A stretch of DNA of 35,780 nt from JALOAP01 sp964632355 (GCA_964632355.1 CAZWBW010000019.1:1-35780), one strand, 5' to 3'. Shown: positions 23,229-30,837, counted from the stretch's first letter. Translations and numbers: made by a program. Notes: a model not told the origin generated them from the sequence alone.

Positions 23229-24341
23229 TCGCTTCCACCCACCTGTGACTTCAGGTACGCCTCGATGAAGGGGTCGATCTCCCCATCGAGCACGGCGGTT
23301 GTATCGCTCGTTTCGTACCCGGTGCGAAGATCTTTGACCATCTTGTAGGGGTGCAACACGTAGTTACGGATCTGGCTGCCGAAGGATACATCGACGTGCT
23401 GTCCCTTTAACCTGGCCTTTTCCTCCTCCTGCTTCTTGAGTTCCAGTTCGAGGAGGCGCGATTCGAGCACCTTCATGGCACTCTCCTTGTTCCGCCCCTG
23501 GGAACGCTCATTCTGGCACGTCACCACGATCCCGGTGGGCAGGTGCGTAATGCGGACGGCCGTCGCGTTCTTCTGCACGTTCTGACCACCGGCGCCGCTT
23601 GAACGGAAAACATCGATGCGGATGTCGTCTTCCTTGATCTCGATTTCGCCCGCCTGCTCGACTTCGGGCATGACTTCGACCTTGGCGAAGCTGGTCTGGC
23701 GCGTAGCAGCGGAGTTGAACGGCGATTGCCGGACAAGCCGATGCACCCCGCGCTCAGACTTGAGGTAGCCGAAGGCGTAGGGGCCACGGACTTCGACGGT
23801 GACGCTCTTGATCCCGGCCTCTTCACCTTCCGTTACGTCGAGTACCTCGGTGTCGAACGAGTGGTGTTCGGCCCAGCGGAGGTACATGCGCAGCAGCATC
23901 TCGGCNNNNNNNNNNGCGAAGTCCTGGGCATCGGTGCCCCCGGCGCCCGCGTGGATCGCGAGGATGGCGTTGCGGCTGTCGTACTCGCCGGAGAGTTCGA
24001 GCTGGAATTCGAGGCGTTCGAGTTCGCGTTCGATGGCGTCGAGATCCGGCCCGGCGCTCTCGGCGACCGACTCGTCGCCTTCTTCGATGGCGAGTTCGAG
24101 GAGTTCGGCCGTATCGCGGGCACGGCGCTCCAGCCCACGCCACGTCTCGACGCGATCGCGCACTGCAGCCAGCTGCTGCATCACGCTCCGGGCGGCGTCG
24201 GGGTCGTCCCAGAGACCGGGGTCGGTGGACTTTTCTTCGAGTTCTTTTACCTTCGCCTCGTCCCTGGCGAGGTCAAAGGCGCACCAGCGTGCCAGAGATA
24301 CGCTGGACGAGGGCGTTGGCACGAGAAAGCAGGTCCTGCAT
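23225..24341 (-). CDS. prfB: Peptide chain release factor 2 with programmed +1 frameshift
   Basis: RF2 recognises UAA and UGA and releases the peptide on the ribosome. The anticodon-mimic SPF (in RQSPFNSAATRQTSF) and the catalytic GGQ (in SSGAGGQNVQKNATAVRI) are present. Translation starts at the ATG at 24341 and reads 22 codons (MQDLLSRANALVQR, then ISGTLVRL) to an in-frame TGA. The motif CTTTGAC (24278-24272) then allows the classic +1 shift into FDLARDEAKVKELEE. A long open frame upstream to 24547 is spurious. TACGCT ends 6 nt before the ATG, a leaderless pattern. Ten Ns (23906-23915) lie between AQDF and AEMLLRMY; family comparison says nothing is missing there. Its stop overlaps the next gene. 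Confidence 0.95.
23906..23915. other. Assembly gap (10 N) inside prfB, probably of zero or negative length
   Basis: On the minus strand ...GACTTCGC, ten Ns, GCCGAGATG... RF2 proteins read DWAEM or DFAEM here, which needs only GACTTCGCCGAGATG. The flanks therefore overlap by GC and the Ns are a scaffolding placeholder. Confidence 0.85.
24272..24281 (-). promoter_or_regulatory. prfB programmed frameshift site (CGC-CTT-TGA-C)
   Basis: The slippery CTT codon followed by TGA and C matches the conserved bacterial prfB frameshift signal, in which tRNA-Leu slips onto TTT. The upstream CTGGTG is a weaker Shine-Dalgarno-like stimulator than the E. coli AGGGGG, but at similar spacing. It autoregulates RF2: a low RF2 level favours the shift and full-length product. 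Confidence 0.92.
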
Positions 24342-24434
24342 ACGATCAGCGTACCGGAGGCGAGCGGATTTCGACCATTGAAAAAACCGCCCGAATCGCA
24401 GGTGAAACGCGCCCCCGGTGATACATTCGGCTCC

Positions 24435-25685
24435 ATGCCCGCTGACCCTGTTTCCGAAGTGCGCCGGGCGTTCGAAGCGGCGTACGGCGAACCGCCGGCG
24501 GTGGTAGTGCGCGCGCCCGGCCGCGTGAACCTCATCGGCGAACACACCGACTATTCGCACCTGCCGGTCCTGCCCATCGCCATCGACCGGGCGCTGTACA
24601 TTGCGGCGTCGGCCACGGACGACGGCCTCGTCGAGGCGCGGTCCACGTCGTTCGAACCACCGGCGCAGCTCGCGCGCGACGACGAGGCGTGGCCGGAGCC
24701 CCGCTGGCACGGCTACCTCGCCGGCGCGCTCCAGGAGTTCCGGAACGTCGCACCGGGCCGGGGCGCCCGGCTGCTCGTGCATGGCGACCTTCCACCCGAG
24801 AGCGGGCTGAGTTCCTCGTCGGCGCTGACGCTGGGCGTCATGGTAGCGCTCAACGCCGCGTGGGATGCCGGCATCGAAGCGGCGGTGCTCGCCCGCAGGG
24901 CCGCCGCAGCGGAACGCCGCACCGGAGTGGAGACCGGCGGCATGGACCAGGCGGTAATCGCGCTGGCATCTCCGGGCGCTGCGCTGCGCATCGGCTTCTC
25001 GCCGTTCGAAGTGCGGCCCGTAGCGCTGCCCAAAGACCTTCGGCTGATCATCGCGAGTTCGGGCGAGCCAGCCGCGAAAAGTGGCGACGCTCGGGACGCG
25101 TACAACCAGCGCGTCATTGGCGCGCGCATCGCAGCAGTGCTGCTCGCCGACCAGATCGGGGTCGAAGCGGGCGACCCGCCTCGCCTCCGCGATGTATGGG
25201 GACTCGATGTGGTCGATGTCCTCGTCGACGAACTCCCGGAGCAGGCCTCGGTGCGCGAGGCGGCCCGTTCGGTGGGCCTCGACGCGGCACGGCTGGCGCG
25301 GCTGAGCGCCGGGGTGTTCGATACGCAGCTCAAGGTCCCGGTTCGCCGCACGGCCCGGCACATCCTCTCGGAGGCCGATCGCGTGGACGCAGCCGAGGCC
25401 GCGCTGCTCGAAGGCGACCTGGTGCGGTTCGGCAAGCTCCTCAATCAATCGCACGACAGCCTGCGCAACGACTTCCGGTGCAGCACCCCGGCGCTCGACA
25501 GGCTATGCGCAGCGATGCGGCGGGCCGGGGCGCTGGGCGCGCGGCTCACCGGCGCGGGGTTCGGCGGGTTCGCGGTTGCGGCTGCGCGCGAGGATGCCGC
25601 CCCCGCGATCATCGAGGCGGCGGAGAAGGCCACCGGCGGGCCCGCCTTCGAAGTCCGGGCGAGCGCCGGGCTCGAAGTGCAGTGA
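24435..25685 (+). CDS. Galactokinase-like GHMP sugar kinase
   Basis: 416 residues. The galactokinase signature RVNLIGEHTDY (30-40) is followed by the ATP-binding motif ESGLSSSSALTLG (about 128) and GVETGGMDQAVIAL with the catalytic Asp. The C-terminal GHMP motif is GALGARLTGAGFGGFAVAAA. The usual NDGFVLP after the signature reads SHLPVLP, so the sugar may differ from galactose. It phosphorylates a sugar at C1 with ATP. The stop overlaps the GTG of a sugar nucleotidyltransferase gene, implying a kinase plus activation pair that converts a free sugar to an NDP-sugar. The ATG at 24435 has TACATT 7 nt upstream and no Shine-Dalgarno. Confidence 0.88.
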   Translation: MPADPVSEVRRAFEAAYGEPPAVVVRAPGRVNLIGEHTDYSHLPVLPIAIDRALYIAASATDDGLVEARSTSFEPPAQLARDDEAWPEPRWHGYLAGALQEFRNVAPGRGARLLVHGDLPPESGLSSSSALTLGVMVALNAAWDAGIEAAVLARRAAAAERRTGVETGGMDQAVIALASPGAALRIGFSPFEVRPVALPKDLRLIIASSGEPAAKSGDARDAYNQRVIGARIAAVLLADQIGVEAGDPPRLRDVWGLDVVDVLVDELPEQASVREAARSVGLDAARLARLSAGVFDTQLKVPVRRTARHILSEADRVDAAEAALLEGDLVRFGKLLNQSHDSLRNDFRCSTPALDRLCAAMRRAGALGARLTGAGFGGFAVAAAREDAAPAIIEAAEKATGGPAFEVRASAGLEVQ

Positions 25686-26401
25686 TCACGAAGGCGGTGC
25701 TGCTGGCGGCCGGCCGCGGGACGCGCCTCGGCGCCCTCACGGCCGAGACGCCCAAGCCGCTGCTCGACGTCGGCGGACGCCCGGTTATCGTGCGCATCCT
25801 CGAAGGGCTCGTGGCGGCGGGCATTCGCGAAGCCGTCGTGGTCACCGGCCATCTGGCCGATGCGCTGCGGCGGGGCATCGAAGCCGCGGACCTGCGCGGG
25901 GTACGGCTCGAGTTTCGACGACAGGAAACGCTCGACGGGACCGCCCGGGCGCTCGCGCTCGCCCGCGATTTCGTGGGCGACGACACGTTCTTCTTCGGCT
26001 GGGGCGACATCGTCGTGCGGCCCGAAAACTACGCGACGGTCCTGCGTGCGGCAGTCCGGGACGTCGCGGCAGTCATCGCAGTGAACGAAGTCGACGACCC
26101 GGCCGGGGGTGCGGCGGTGTACGTCGACGACGCGCTCCGGGTGCAGCGCATCGTCGAGAAACCCCCGCCCGGGACGTCGTCCACGCGCTGGAACAATGCC
26201 GGGTTCGGCGTGCTAACGGCGCGTGCCTGGCCGGCCATCGAGGCCCTGAAACCATCGCCCCGGGGCGAGTACGAACTCCCGCAGGCGATCGCTGCGCTCG
26301 CCGGGGCGGGCGAGAAAGTGGTAGCGGTACCGGTCGAAGGCCCGTGGTTCGACATCGGCACGCCGGAGGACCTGGAGGCGGCGCGCCGCGCGTTCGCCTA
26401 G
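25682..26401 (+). CDS. Sugar-1-phosphate nucleotidyltransferase
   Basis: 239 residues. The N-terminal VLLAAGRGTRLGALTAETPK, followed by PLLDVGGRPVI, is the NTP-transferase signature with the catalytic Arg/Lys. FFFGWGDIVV supplies the metal-binding Asp, IVEKPP and RWNNAGFGVL follow, and the C-terminus has GPWFDIGTPEDLEAAR. The type resembles MurNAc-1-P or hexose-1-P uridylyl/guanylyltransferases; the nucleotide and sugar cannot be read off. The GTG start overlaps the kinase stop (GTGA), so the two are co-translated. Its stop shares CTAG with the convergent J-like gene. Confidence 0.88.
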   Translation: MITKAVLLAAGRGTRLGALTAETPKPLLDVGGRPVIVRILEGLVAAGIREAVVVTGHLADALRRGIEAADLRGVRLEFRRQETLDGTARALALARDFVGDDTFFFGWGDIVVRPENYATVLRAAVRDVAAVIAVNEVDDPAGGAAVYVDDALRVQRIVEKPPPGTSSTRWNNAGFGVLTARAWPAIEALKPSPRGEYELPQAIAALAGAGEKVVAVPVEGPWFDIGTPEDLEAARRAFA

Positions 26402-27402
26402 CCGCCGGCCGGTGGCGTCTCGTCGAGCGGCGCCGAACGGCCCGCGAAGACATCGTCGACGCGGCGGAGCATGCGCTGGGCAAGCCGCACAGAGAGCGCG
26501 AGGTCGTCGGCGCCCTGGAGCCCGGCCTGCGAGACGGCATGCACGACGCGCCCGGTGCGGAAGCAGATCACCGTTTCGAGCGTCGTCCCGAAGGTCTGGT
26601 TTGGCTGGCGCACCTGGAACCCGGCTGCTTCATCGCCGATGCGCGGCACGTCGAACTCCACGATGGGGCTTCGCTCATCGAGCAGCATCCCGCAGAACCC
26701 GCGGATTGACTCCCGGGCGGTGTCTTCGTCGACGTAGAGCGTCGATTGTGTGGTAACCGAGATGGTCTCACCGAGGTGCTCCAGCGGGTTCTCCCACGTG
26801 TAGTAGGCGACGTGATTGCGAACACGGCCCTGCGCCTGTAGCTGGGCCCTGGCGGTATCGGGGTTGTCGGGCGAGAGGAGGAGCGCCCAGTCGTTGTTGT
26901 CGAACCCGCCGCCTTCGACGAACTGGATGCCGAGGGGCAGGTCGACGTTGCGGAGTTGCATGCCCTCGAGGTCGTAGTCTTCGTCGGGCTGCGTGAGCGA
27001 GTAGCTGGAGCCGTCGCCGTCGCTCGTCAGCGCCCAGCCGACCAGCGCCGCCGAAACCGCGAGCGCGAGGAACACGACGCCGAGCATGGCCGCGAACACC
27101 GCGCGGTTCGCTCCGCCCTGCGGGGGCGGCGGCACGGGGGGTGCGGGCATCGGTGCGGCGGGCTCGGAAGGTTCGGCTGAAGCCGGGGGAGGAGGTGCTT
27201 CGGCTGCCGCCCTCTCCCGGTCGTACTCGGCACGCCGTTCCGGGTTCCCGAGGACGCTGTACGCCTCCTCGATCTGCGTGCGCCGTTCGGCGTCGTCCCC
27301 TGCGGCCTCGAGTAGCCGGCGGTAGGCGTCGTCGATTGCTGGCTGCTCCACATCCGGCCAGACCTGGAGCACCCGGTAGTAGTCGATGCGTTTGTCTGCC
27401 AC
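26398..27402 (-). CDS. Membrane protein with degenerate J-like domain (no HPD) and C-terminal ectodomain
   Basis: 334 residues. Residues 7-62 read like helices I, II and III of a DnaJ J-domain (DYYRVLQVW, AIDDAYRRLLEAAGDD, RTQIEEAYSVLGNPERRAEY), but the loop between helices II and III lacks the HPD needed to activate Hsp70. A Pro/Ala-rich linker, a transmembrane helix (about 101-125) and a roughly 200-residue predicted extracytoplasmic domain follow. The layout mirrors the membrane Hsp70-like protein at 1505-3307. The GTG at 27402 has GGGTGGG just upstream. Whether it works with an Hsp70 is unknown; without HPD it may serve only as a docking module. Confidence 0.75.
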   Translation of the reverse strand: MADKRIDYYRVLQVWPDVEQPAIDDAYRRLLEAAGDDAERRTQIEEAYSVLGNPERRAEYDRERAAAEAPPPPASAEPSEPAAPMPAPPVPPPPQGGANRAVFAAMLGVVFLALAVSAALVGWALTSDGDGSSYSLTQPDEDYDLEGMQLRNVDLPLGIQFVEGGGFDNNDWALLLSPDNPDTARAQLQAQGRVRNHVAYYTWENPLEHLGETISVTTQSTLYVDEDTARESIRGFCGMLLDERSPIVEFDVPRIGDEAAGFQVRQPNQTFGTTLETVICFRTGRVVHAVSQAGLQGADDLALSVRLAQRMLRRVDDVFAGRSAPLDETPPAGG

Positions 27403-27527
27403 GTCCCACCCTGTGCGCCAGCGTGGCGCGCGTTGATTCTGCCAGAAGCGAGGTGGGCGCCGTAACCCGTACCGGGAGTGCGCGAGAGCCCGTATAGTGC
27501 GCGCGAATCCCACCCGGAGGCTGCGTG

Positions 27528-27917
27528 ATGTCCCTCTCCGTCGAAGATCAGCTCGCCATTCAGCAACTCTACGCCCGCTACAACCACGCCATCGACTTCG
27601 GCCGCGCGGAGGAGTGGGCCAACTGCTTCACCGCGGACGGCGTGTTCTCGTCGGGTGCGGCCGGCGAGTATACGGGCCGGGATGCGCTCACCGAGTTCGC
27701 GAAGGGCTTTTCGTCGCGCATCAAGGGGCGCCACTGGACCAACAACCTCGTCCTCGAAGCCGACGGCGACGGCGCGCGCGGCAGCTGCTACCTCCAACTC
27801 CTGCGCCTGGGCGGCGAATCGCCCGTCATCATGCTGACGGGCGTCTACGAGGACGCGCTCGTTCGCACGCCCGAGGGCTGGAAGTTCTCGCGGCGCACCG
27901 TTCACGCCGACGCTTGA
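27528..27917 (+). CDS. SnoaL-like (NTF2-fold) protein
   Basis: 129 residues. The N-terminal EDQLAIQQLYARYNHAIDFG and EEWANCFTADGVF are characteristic of SnoaL_4-type NTF2-fold proteins (polyketide cyclases, dehydratases and many of unknown role). GWKFSRRTVHAD closes the domain. The ATG at 27528 has CGGAGG 7 nt upstream, and TATAGT at 27493-27498 is a likely -10 box. No pathway context is visible. Confidence 0.85.
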   Translation: MSLSVEDQLAIQQLYARYNHAIDFGRAEEWANCFTADGVFSSGAAGEYTGRDALTEFAKGFSSRIKGRHWTNNLVLEADGDGARGSCYLQLLRLGGESPVIMLTGVYEDALVRTPEGWKFSRRTVHADA

Positions 27918-27956
27918 CGCACCGCGCCCGTCCCGTCTTACTGAACGGCGGCCTGC

Positions 27957-28136
27957 ATGAAGTCGTTTGCATTCTCGGTCGTCGTTCTGACGGCGTGTGT
28001 CCTGGTCGTCGCGGCGGTGGTGTTTCAATCGGGGCGGGCGCGCAACACCCTGCGCTTTCTTCGGAACGCGGCGTGGCTCTACATCGCCGGGATCGTCCTG
28101 CTGGCGCTGTGGCGGCTCTGGAGCGATGGGCTCTAG
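27957..28136 (+). CDS. Small two-helix membrane protein
   Basis: 59 residues. One hydrophobic helix (SFAFSVVVLTACVLVVAAVV) is followed by a short basic loop with GRARNTLRFLRNA and a second helix (LYIAGIVLLALW). The first helix with a Cys could be mistaken for a lipobox, but no Gly/Ala-Cys context fits. The ORF fills the gap between the SnoaL-like gene and glycerate kinase. The hydrophobic patterning supports a real gene; a ribosome-binding site is not obvious (GGCGGCC only). The function is unknown. Confidence 0.6.
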   Translation: MKSFAFSVVVLTACVLVVAAVVFQSGRARNTLRFLRNAAWLYIAGIVLLALWRLWSDGL

Positions 28137-28160
28137 CGCGTCCCGGTGCACACTGAGCGC

Positions 28161-29261
28161 ATGAAGGTCCTCGTCGCGCCCCAGGAATTCAAAGGCAGTC
28201 TCTCTCCCGACGAAGCGGCGTTCGCCATCGCAGCCGGCATCCGCGCCGCGCGGCCCGGCTGGGAGTTCGACGTGCTCCCGCTGTCCGATGGCGGCCCCGG
28301 CTTCGTGACAGCGATGCGTGCCGCCCTCAACGGCGACGTCCGCGCAACGGTGGCGCTCGACCCGCTGGGCCGAAAGGTGGTCGCGCGTTACTCGTGGTCC
28401 GGTCGCAACAACCTCGTCGCGGTCGAAGCCGCACAGGCGAACGGGCTCTTCCACCTCCGTCCGGACGAACGCGACCCGCTGCGCGCCGACACCTTCGGCG
28501 TGGGCCAGCTGCTGCTCGCCGCCGCCGAGGACGAGCCGAAGACGCTCATCGTCGGGGTGGGTGGCAGCGCGACCACAGACGGAGGCGCCGGGATGGCGCG
28601 TGCGCTTGGCGCGCGGCTGCTCGACGCGGATGGCCGCGAACTGGGCCCCGGGGGCGCCGAACTCGTCCGTCTCGACCGCATCGAATGGAAGCGCCCGCAG
28701 GAGTTCGACCGCATCGTGGACATCGCCGTCGCGACCGATGTCACGAACCCGCTGACCGGGCCCAACGGCGCCGCCCGCGTGTACGGCCCGCAAAAGGGCG
28801 CGACGCCGGACGACGTGGAGGTACTCGACCGTGCGCTCACGCACTACGCAGCGGTCGTTCGCCGCGATCTCGGCGTCGACGTCGAGCAGCTTCCCGGGAG
28901 CGGGGCAGCGGGCGGGCTGGCCGCGGGCCTCGTCGCGTTCCTCGGTGCGCGCATCGTAAGCGGGTTCGACGTGGTCGCAGAGGCGACGAACCTGCTGGCC
29001 CGGTTCGAAGCCGCAGACATCGTCGTCACCGGGGAAGGGTCGTTCGACAGCCAGTCGCTACAGGGGAAGACGACCGGGCGGCTGCTCGAGATGGCGAAGC
29101 GCACCGGGAAGCGCGTGGTCGTGTTCGCTGGCCGGGCGTCGGCCGAGGCGCCCGAGCTCCATACACTCGCCGAGCTTGAACCGGACGCCGGGCGTGCGAT
29201 GGCGGAAGCAGCGCCACTGTTGACCGAACTGGCGCGACGCTGGGCCGCTGGCACCGCCTGA
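28161..29261 (+). CDS. Glycerate kinase (GlxK/GarK family)
   Basis: 366 residues, the usual length. The start MKVLVAPQEFKGSLSPDEA, PLSDGGPGF, the glycine-rich VGVGGSATTDGGAGMARALG and ATDVTNPLTGPNGAARVYGP, followed by QKGA, are hallmarks of the glycerate kinase type-1 family (PF02595), which phosphorylates D-glycerate, usually to 2-phosphoglycerate, linking glycolate/glycerate use to glycolysis. The C-terminus has TGEGSFDSQSLQGKTTGRL. The ATG at 28161 is chosen over a GTG at 28146 because the conserved N-terminus starts there. CACACT 6 nt upstream is a weak match to the -10 pattern seen elsewhere. Confidence 0.95.
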   Translation: MKVLVAPQEFKGSLSPDEAAFAIAAGIRAARPGWEFDVLPLSDGGPGFVTAMRAALNGDVRATVALDPLGRKVVARYSWSGRNNLVAVEAAQANGLFHLRPDERDPLRADTFGVGQLLLAAAEDEPKTLIVGVGGSATTDGGAGMARALGARLLDADGRELGPGGAELVRLDRIEWKRPQEFDRIVDIAVATDVTNPLTGPNGAARVYGPQKGATPDDVEVLDRALTHYAAVVRRDLGVDVEQLPGSGAAGGLAAGLVAFLGARIVSGFDVVAEATNLLARFEAADIVVTGEGSFDSQSLQGKTTGRLLEMAKRTGKRVVVFAGRASAEAPELHTLAELEPDAGRAMAEAAPLLTELARRWAAGTA

Positions 29262-29287
29262 CGTGGCCAGTGGGACCTTCTAGCTCG

Positions 29288-29377
29288 TTATCGGTTCTGT
29301 GGACGGCGTTCGACTTCGAACGGCGGCCGGTGCAGCAGGACATCCCCGGCGCAGTACAGCCAGTCGAGCCGGAGCAC
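29288..29377 (-). CDS. Possible very small ORF downstream of the selenoprotein gene
   Basis: 29 residues from a GTG at 29377 (VLRLDWLYCAGDVLLH, then RPPFEVERR) with AGGA about 8 nt upstream. A stop in frame limits it upstream. It follows the UGSC gene by 28 bp on the same strand. The amino-acid pattern looks protein-like, but nothing else supports it. The rest of 29262-29405 shows no gene. Confidence 0.2.
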   Translation of the reverse strand: MLRLDWLYCAGDVLLHRPPFEVERRPQNR

Positions 29378-29405
29378 ATACGATTTCCTGGCAACCTGGC
29401 GCTGC

Positions 29406-29930
29406 TCAGTCGACCAGCGCCGCGATTACCTCGTCGATGATGGCATCGGCCTTTTCGCGCATCTCGTCGTCGGTCGCGTCCTGGATTGGATGGGGGACGA
29501 AGATGCGGCGGACCTCGGGCAAACCGAGCGCCTTCGCCTGCACTTCGGCGGCGTCGACGAACTCAGTCGAAGCGATGAAGACCGAAGGAATGCCCTGGAT
29601 TTCGAACCATGTCGTGTCGTGCACACTGCACGTCGTACATGATCCTCAATCAGCGAGCGCTTCGATAACGAAGGCACACTCCTCGGCGATTTTCTTGCGC
29701 AGGTCTTCCGGCGCGGGCTTCGTGAACGTCGGCTTGCTGTAGCGGCGGAACTCGACACCGGGCAGCCGCTCGCGCAGGCGCTCTTCGATGCGGTCGATGA
29801 GCACATTGCCGCGCGGCTTCGAGATGTCGAGCAGCGCCACCGTGCCCGAAATGCCTTCCGGGCGCGCCGCGAGCGAACGCCGGACGGGGACTCGCTCGTC
29901 GGTCGGGTCAAGGATGGTCGTCATAGTCAC
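29406..29930 (-). CDS. UGSC-family selenoprotein (in-frame TGA = selenocysteine)
   Basis: Reading through one TGA (29648-29646) gives a continuous 174-residue protein with Sec at position 95. The sequence around it is ALAD-U-GSCTTCSVHD, exactly the UGSC motif for which this (seleno)protein family is named. Both flanks match: the N-terminal half has RSLAARPEGISGTVALLDIS and KPAPEDLRKKIAEECAFVIE, the C-terminal half has FEIQGIPSVFIASTEF and RRIFVPHPIQD. A stem-loop directly after the TGA fits a bacterial SECIS. Conventional annotation would split it at 29646 into 94- and about 72-residue ORFs. The ATG at 29930 has GGGAGGTG just upstream and TATACT before it. Redox chemistry by the Sec and the nearby Cys (GSC, TTC) is likely; the reaction is unknown. 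No sel genes lie in the window. Confidence 0.88.
29608..29648 (-). promoter_or_regulatory. Bacterial SECIS-like hairpin with the selenocysteine UGA
   Basis: After UGA and four bases, CAUGU (29641-29637) pairs with ACAUG (29612-29608). The inner CGUGC (29632-29628) pairs with GCACG (29622-29618), closing the loop AGUGU. The apical loop begins 18 nt after the UGA, as in E. coli fdhF (GC-AGGUCU-GC), and carries a G and U as SelB recognition needs. It lies within coding sequence, as expected in bacteria. Confidence 0.75.
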
Positions 29931-29957
29931 CTCCCGGTGCGGGGAGTATAGCGCCCT

Positions 29958-30605
29958 TCACGACGTCGCCCAGAGGACGTCGCCGTGCAGGTTCGGGTCG
30001 TGTTCGCGGGCAGCAAATTCGGCGTATTCGCGCTTGCTTTCGCCGATGGTGGTTCTCGCACCGTGCCCGGGGTAGATCACGGTGTCGTCGGGCAGGGCGT
30101 AGAGGTGCGTCGTGATGGACTCGATCTCCTGCCGCAGCGCCTCGGGCGAAGCGGAGCGGCCGGGCCCGCCCGGGAAGAGCGTGTCGCCGACGAAGGCGTG
30201 GCGGCCGTGGACGAAGGTGGTGCTGCCGGGCGTGTGGCCGGGCACGCTGAGCACCCGGAAGGGGATTTGACCCACCGCGATCTCCTGTCCGTGGGTGACC
30301 GGCTCGTCGAGCTGGCCTTCCTTGAGCCACGGCTCGCGCGCATCGGCATAGAGCTTGCAGCCGAACTCGGCCTTCAGCGCGCCGATGCCGGCGGTGTGGT
30401 CCGGGTGGGAGTGGGTCAGCAGGATGGCGCCCGGCCGGACACCGGCCTCGCGTGCGATGGCGATGGCCTTCTCGGGTTCGTCCGGGGCATCGATAAACGC
30501 AGCCTGGTTCGTGGCAGCGTCGATCACGAGGAAGATGTTGTTCGCGTAAGCGCCGGCGGGGCCGCCCGCCAGGATCACCAGGTTGCCGTCCTCGATGCGC
30601 TCCAT
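29958..30605 (-). CDS. MBL-fold metallo-hydrolase, glyoxalase II-like
   Basis: 215 residues. The zinc motif THSHPDHTAG gives H65, H67, D69 and H70; further ligands are the His in SVPGHTPGSTT, the Asp in FVGDTLFPGGPGR and the His in IYPGHG. This set is typical of glyoxalase II or persulfide-dioxygenase-like small MBL hydrolases acting on thioesters or related substrates. GGAGG lies 7 nt before the ATG at 30605, and TAGGCT further up is a possible -10. It is followed 27 nt later by the UGSC selenoprotein gene on the same strand, whose own promoter-like TATACT lies in the short gap. Confidence 0.92.
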   Translation of the reverse strand: MERIEDGNLVILAGGPAGAYANNIFLVIDAATNQAAFIDAPDEPEKAIAIAREAGVRPGAILLTHSHPDHTAGIGALKAEFGCKLYADAREPWLKEGQLDEPVTHGQEIAVGQIPFRVLSVPGHTPGSTTFVHGRHAFVGDTLFPGGPGRSASPEALRQEIESITTHLYALPDDTVIYPGHGARTTIGESKREYAEFAAREHDPNLHGDVLWATS

Positions 30606-30837
30606 CTCGTACCTCCGCTAGTCGGGGCAGAGCCTACCAGACAGAGCGCCGGGCGGTCAGGGGTCCCGGGGTTCACGTTCGTATGCGAGGAGGCCGCCCT
30701 TCCGGAGGCGCAACTATCGGGCTGCGAGGCAACTGATACCGGCGCAATCCCGCACTTGATCACGATTCCGCCCCCGGGGCGAAACCATGGACGGGCGTTC
30801 GCACGCCGGCCCGCGTTCGGGCGGGCTGGGGGACCAG

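Noticed and set aside
24342..24547. N-terminal extension of the prfB +1 frame
   Set aside because: RF2 homology begins at FDLA after the frameshift site; the extension overlaps promoter DNA and galK in antisense.
24276..25454. Long minus-strand ORF opposite the galactokinase-like gene
   Set aside because: Only its last 22 codons (from 24341) are real, as the N-terminus of prfB; the rest is shadow.
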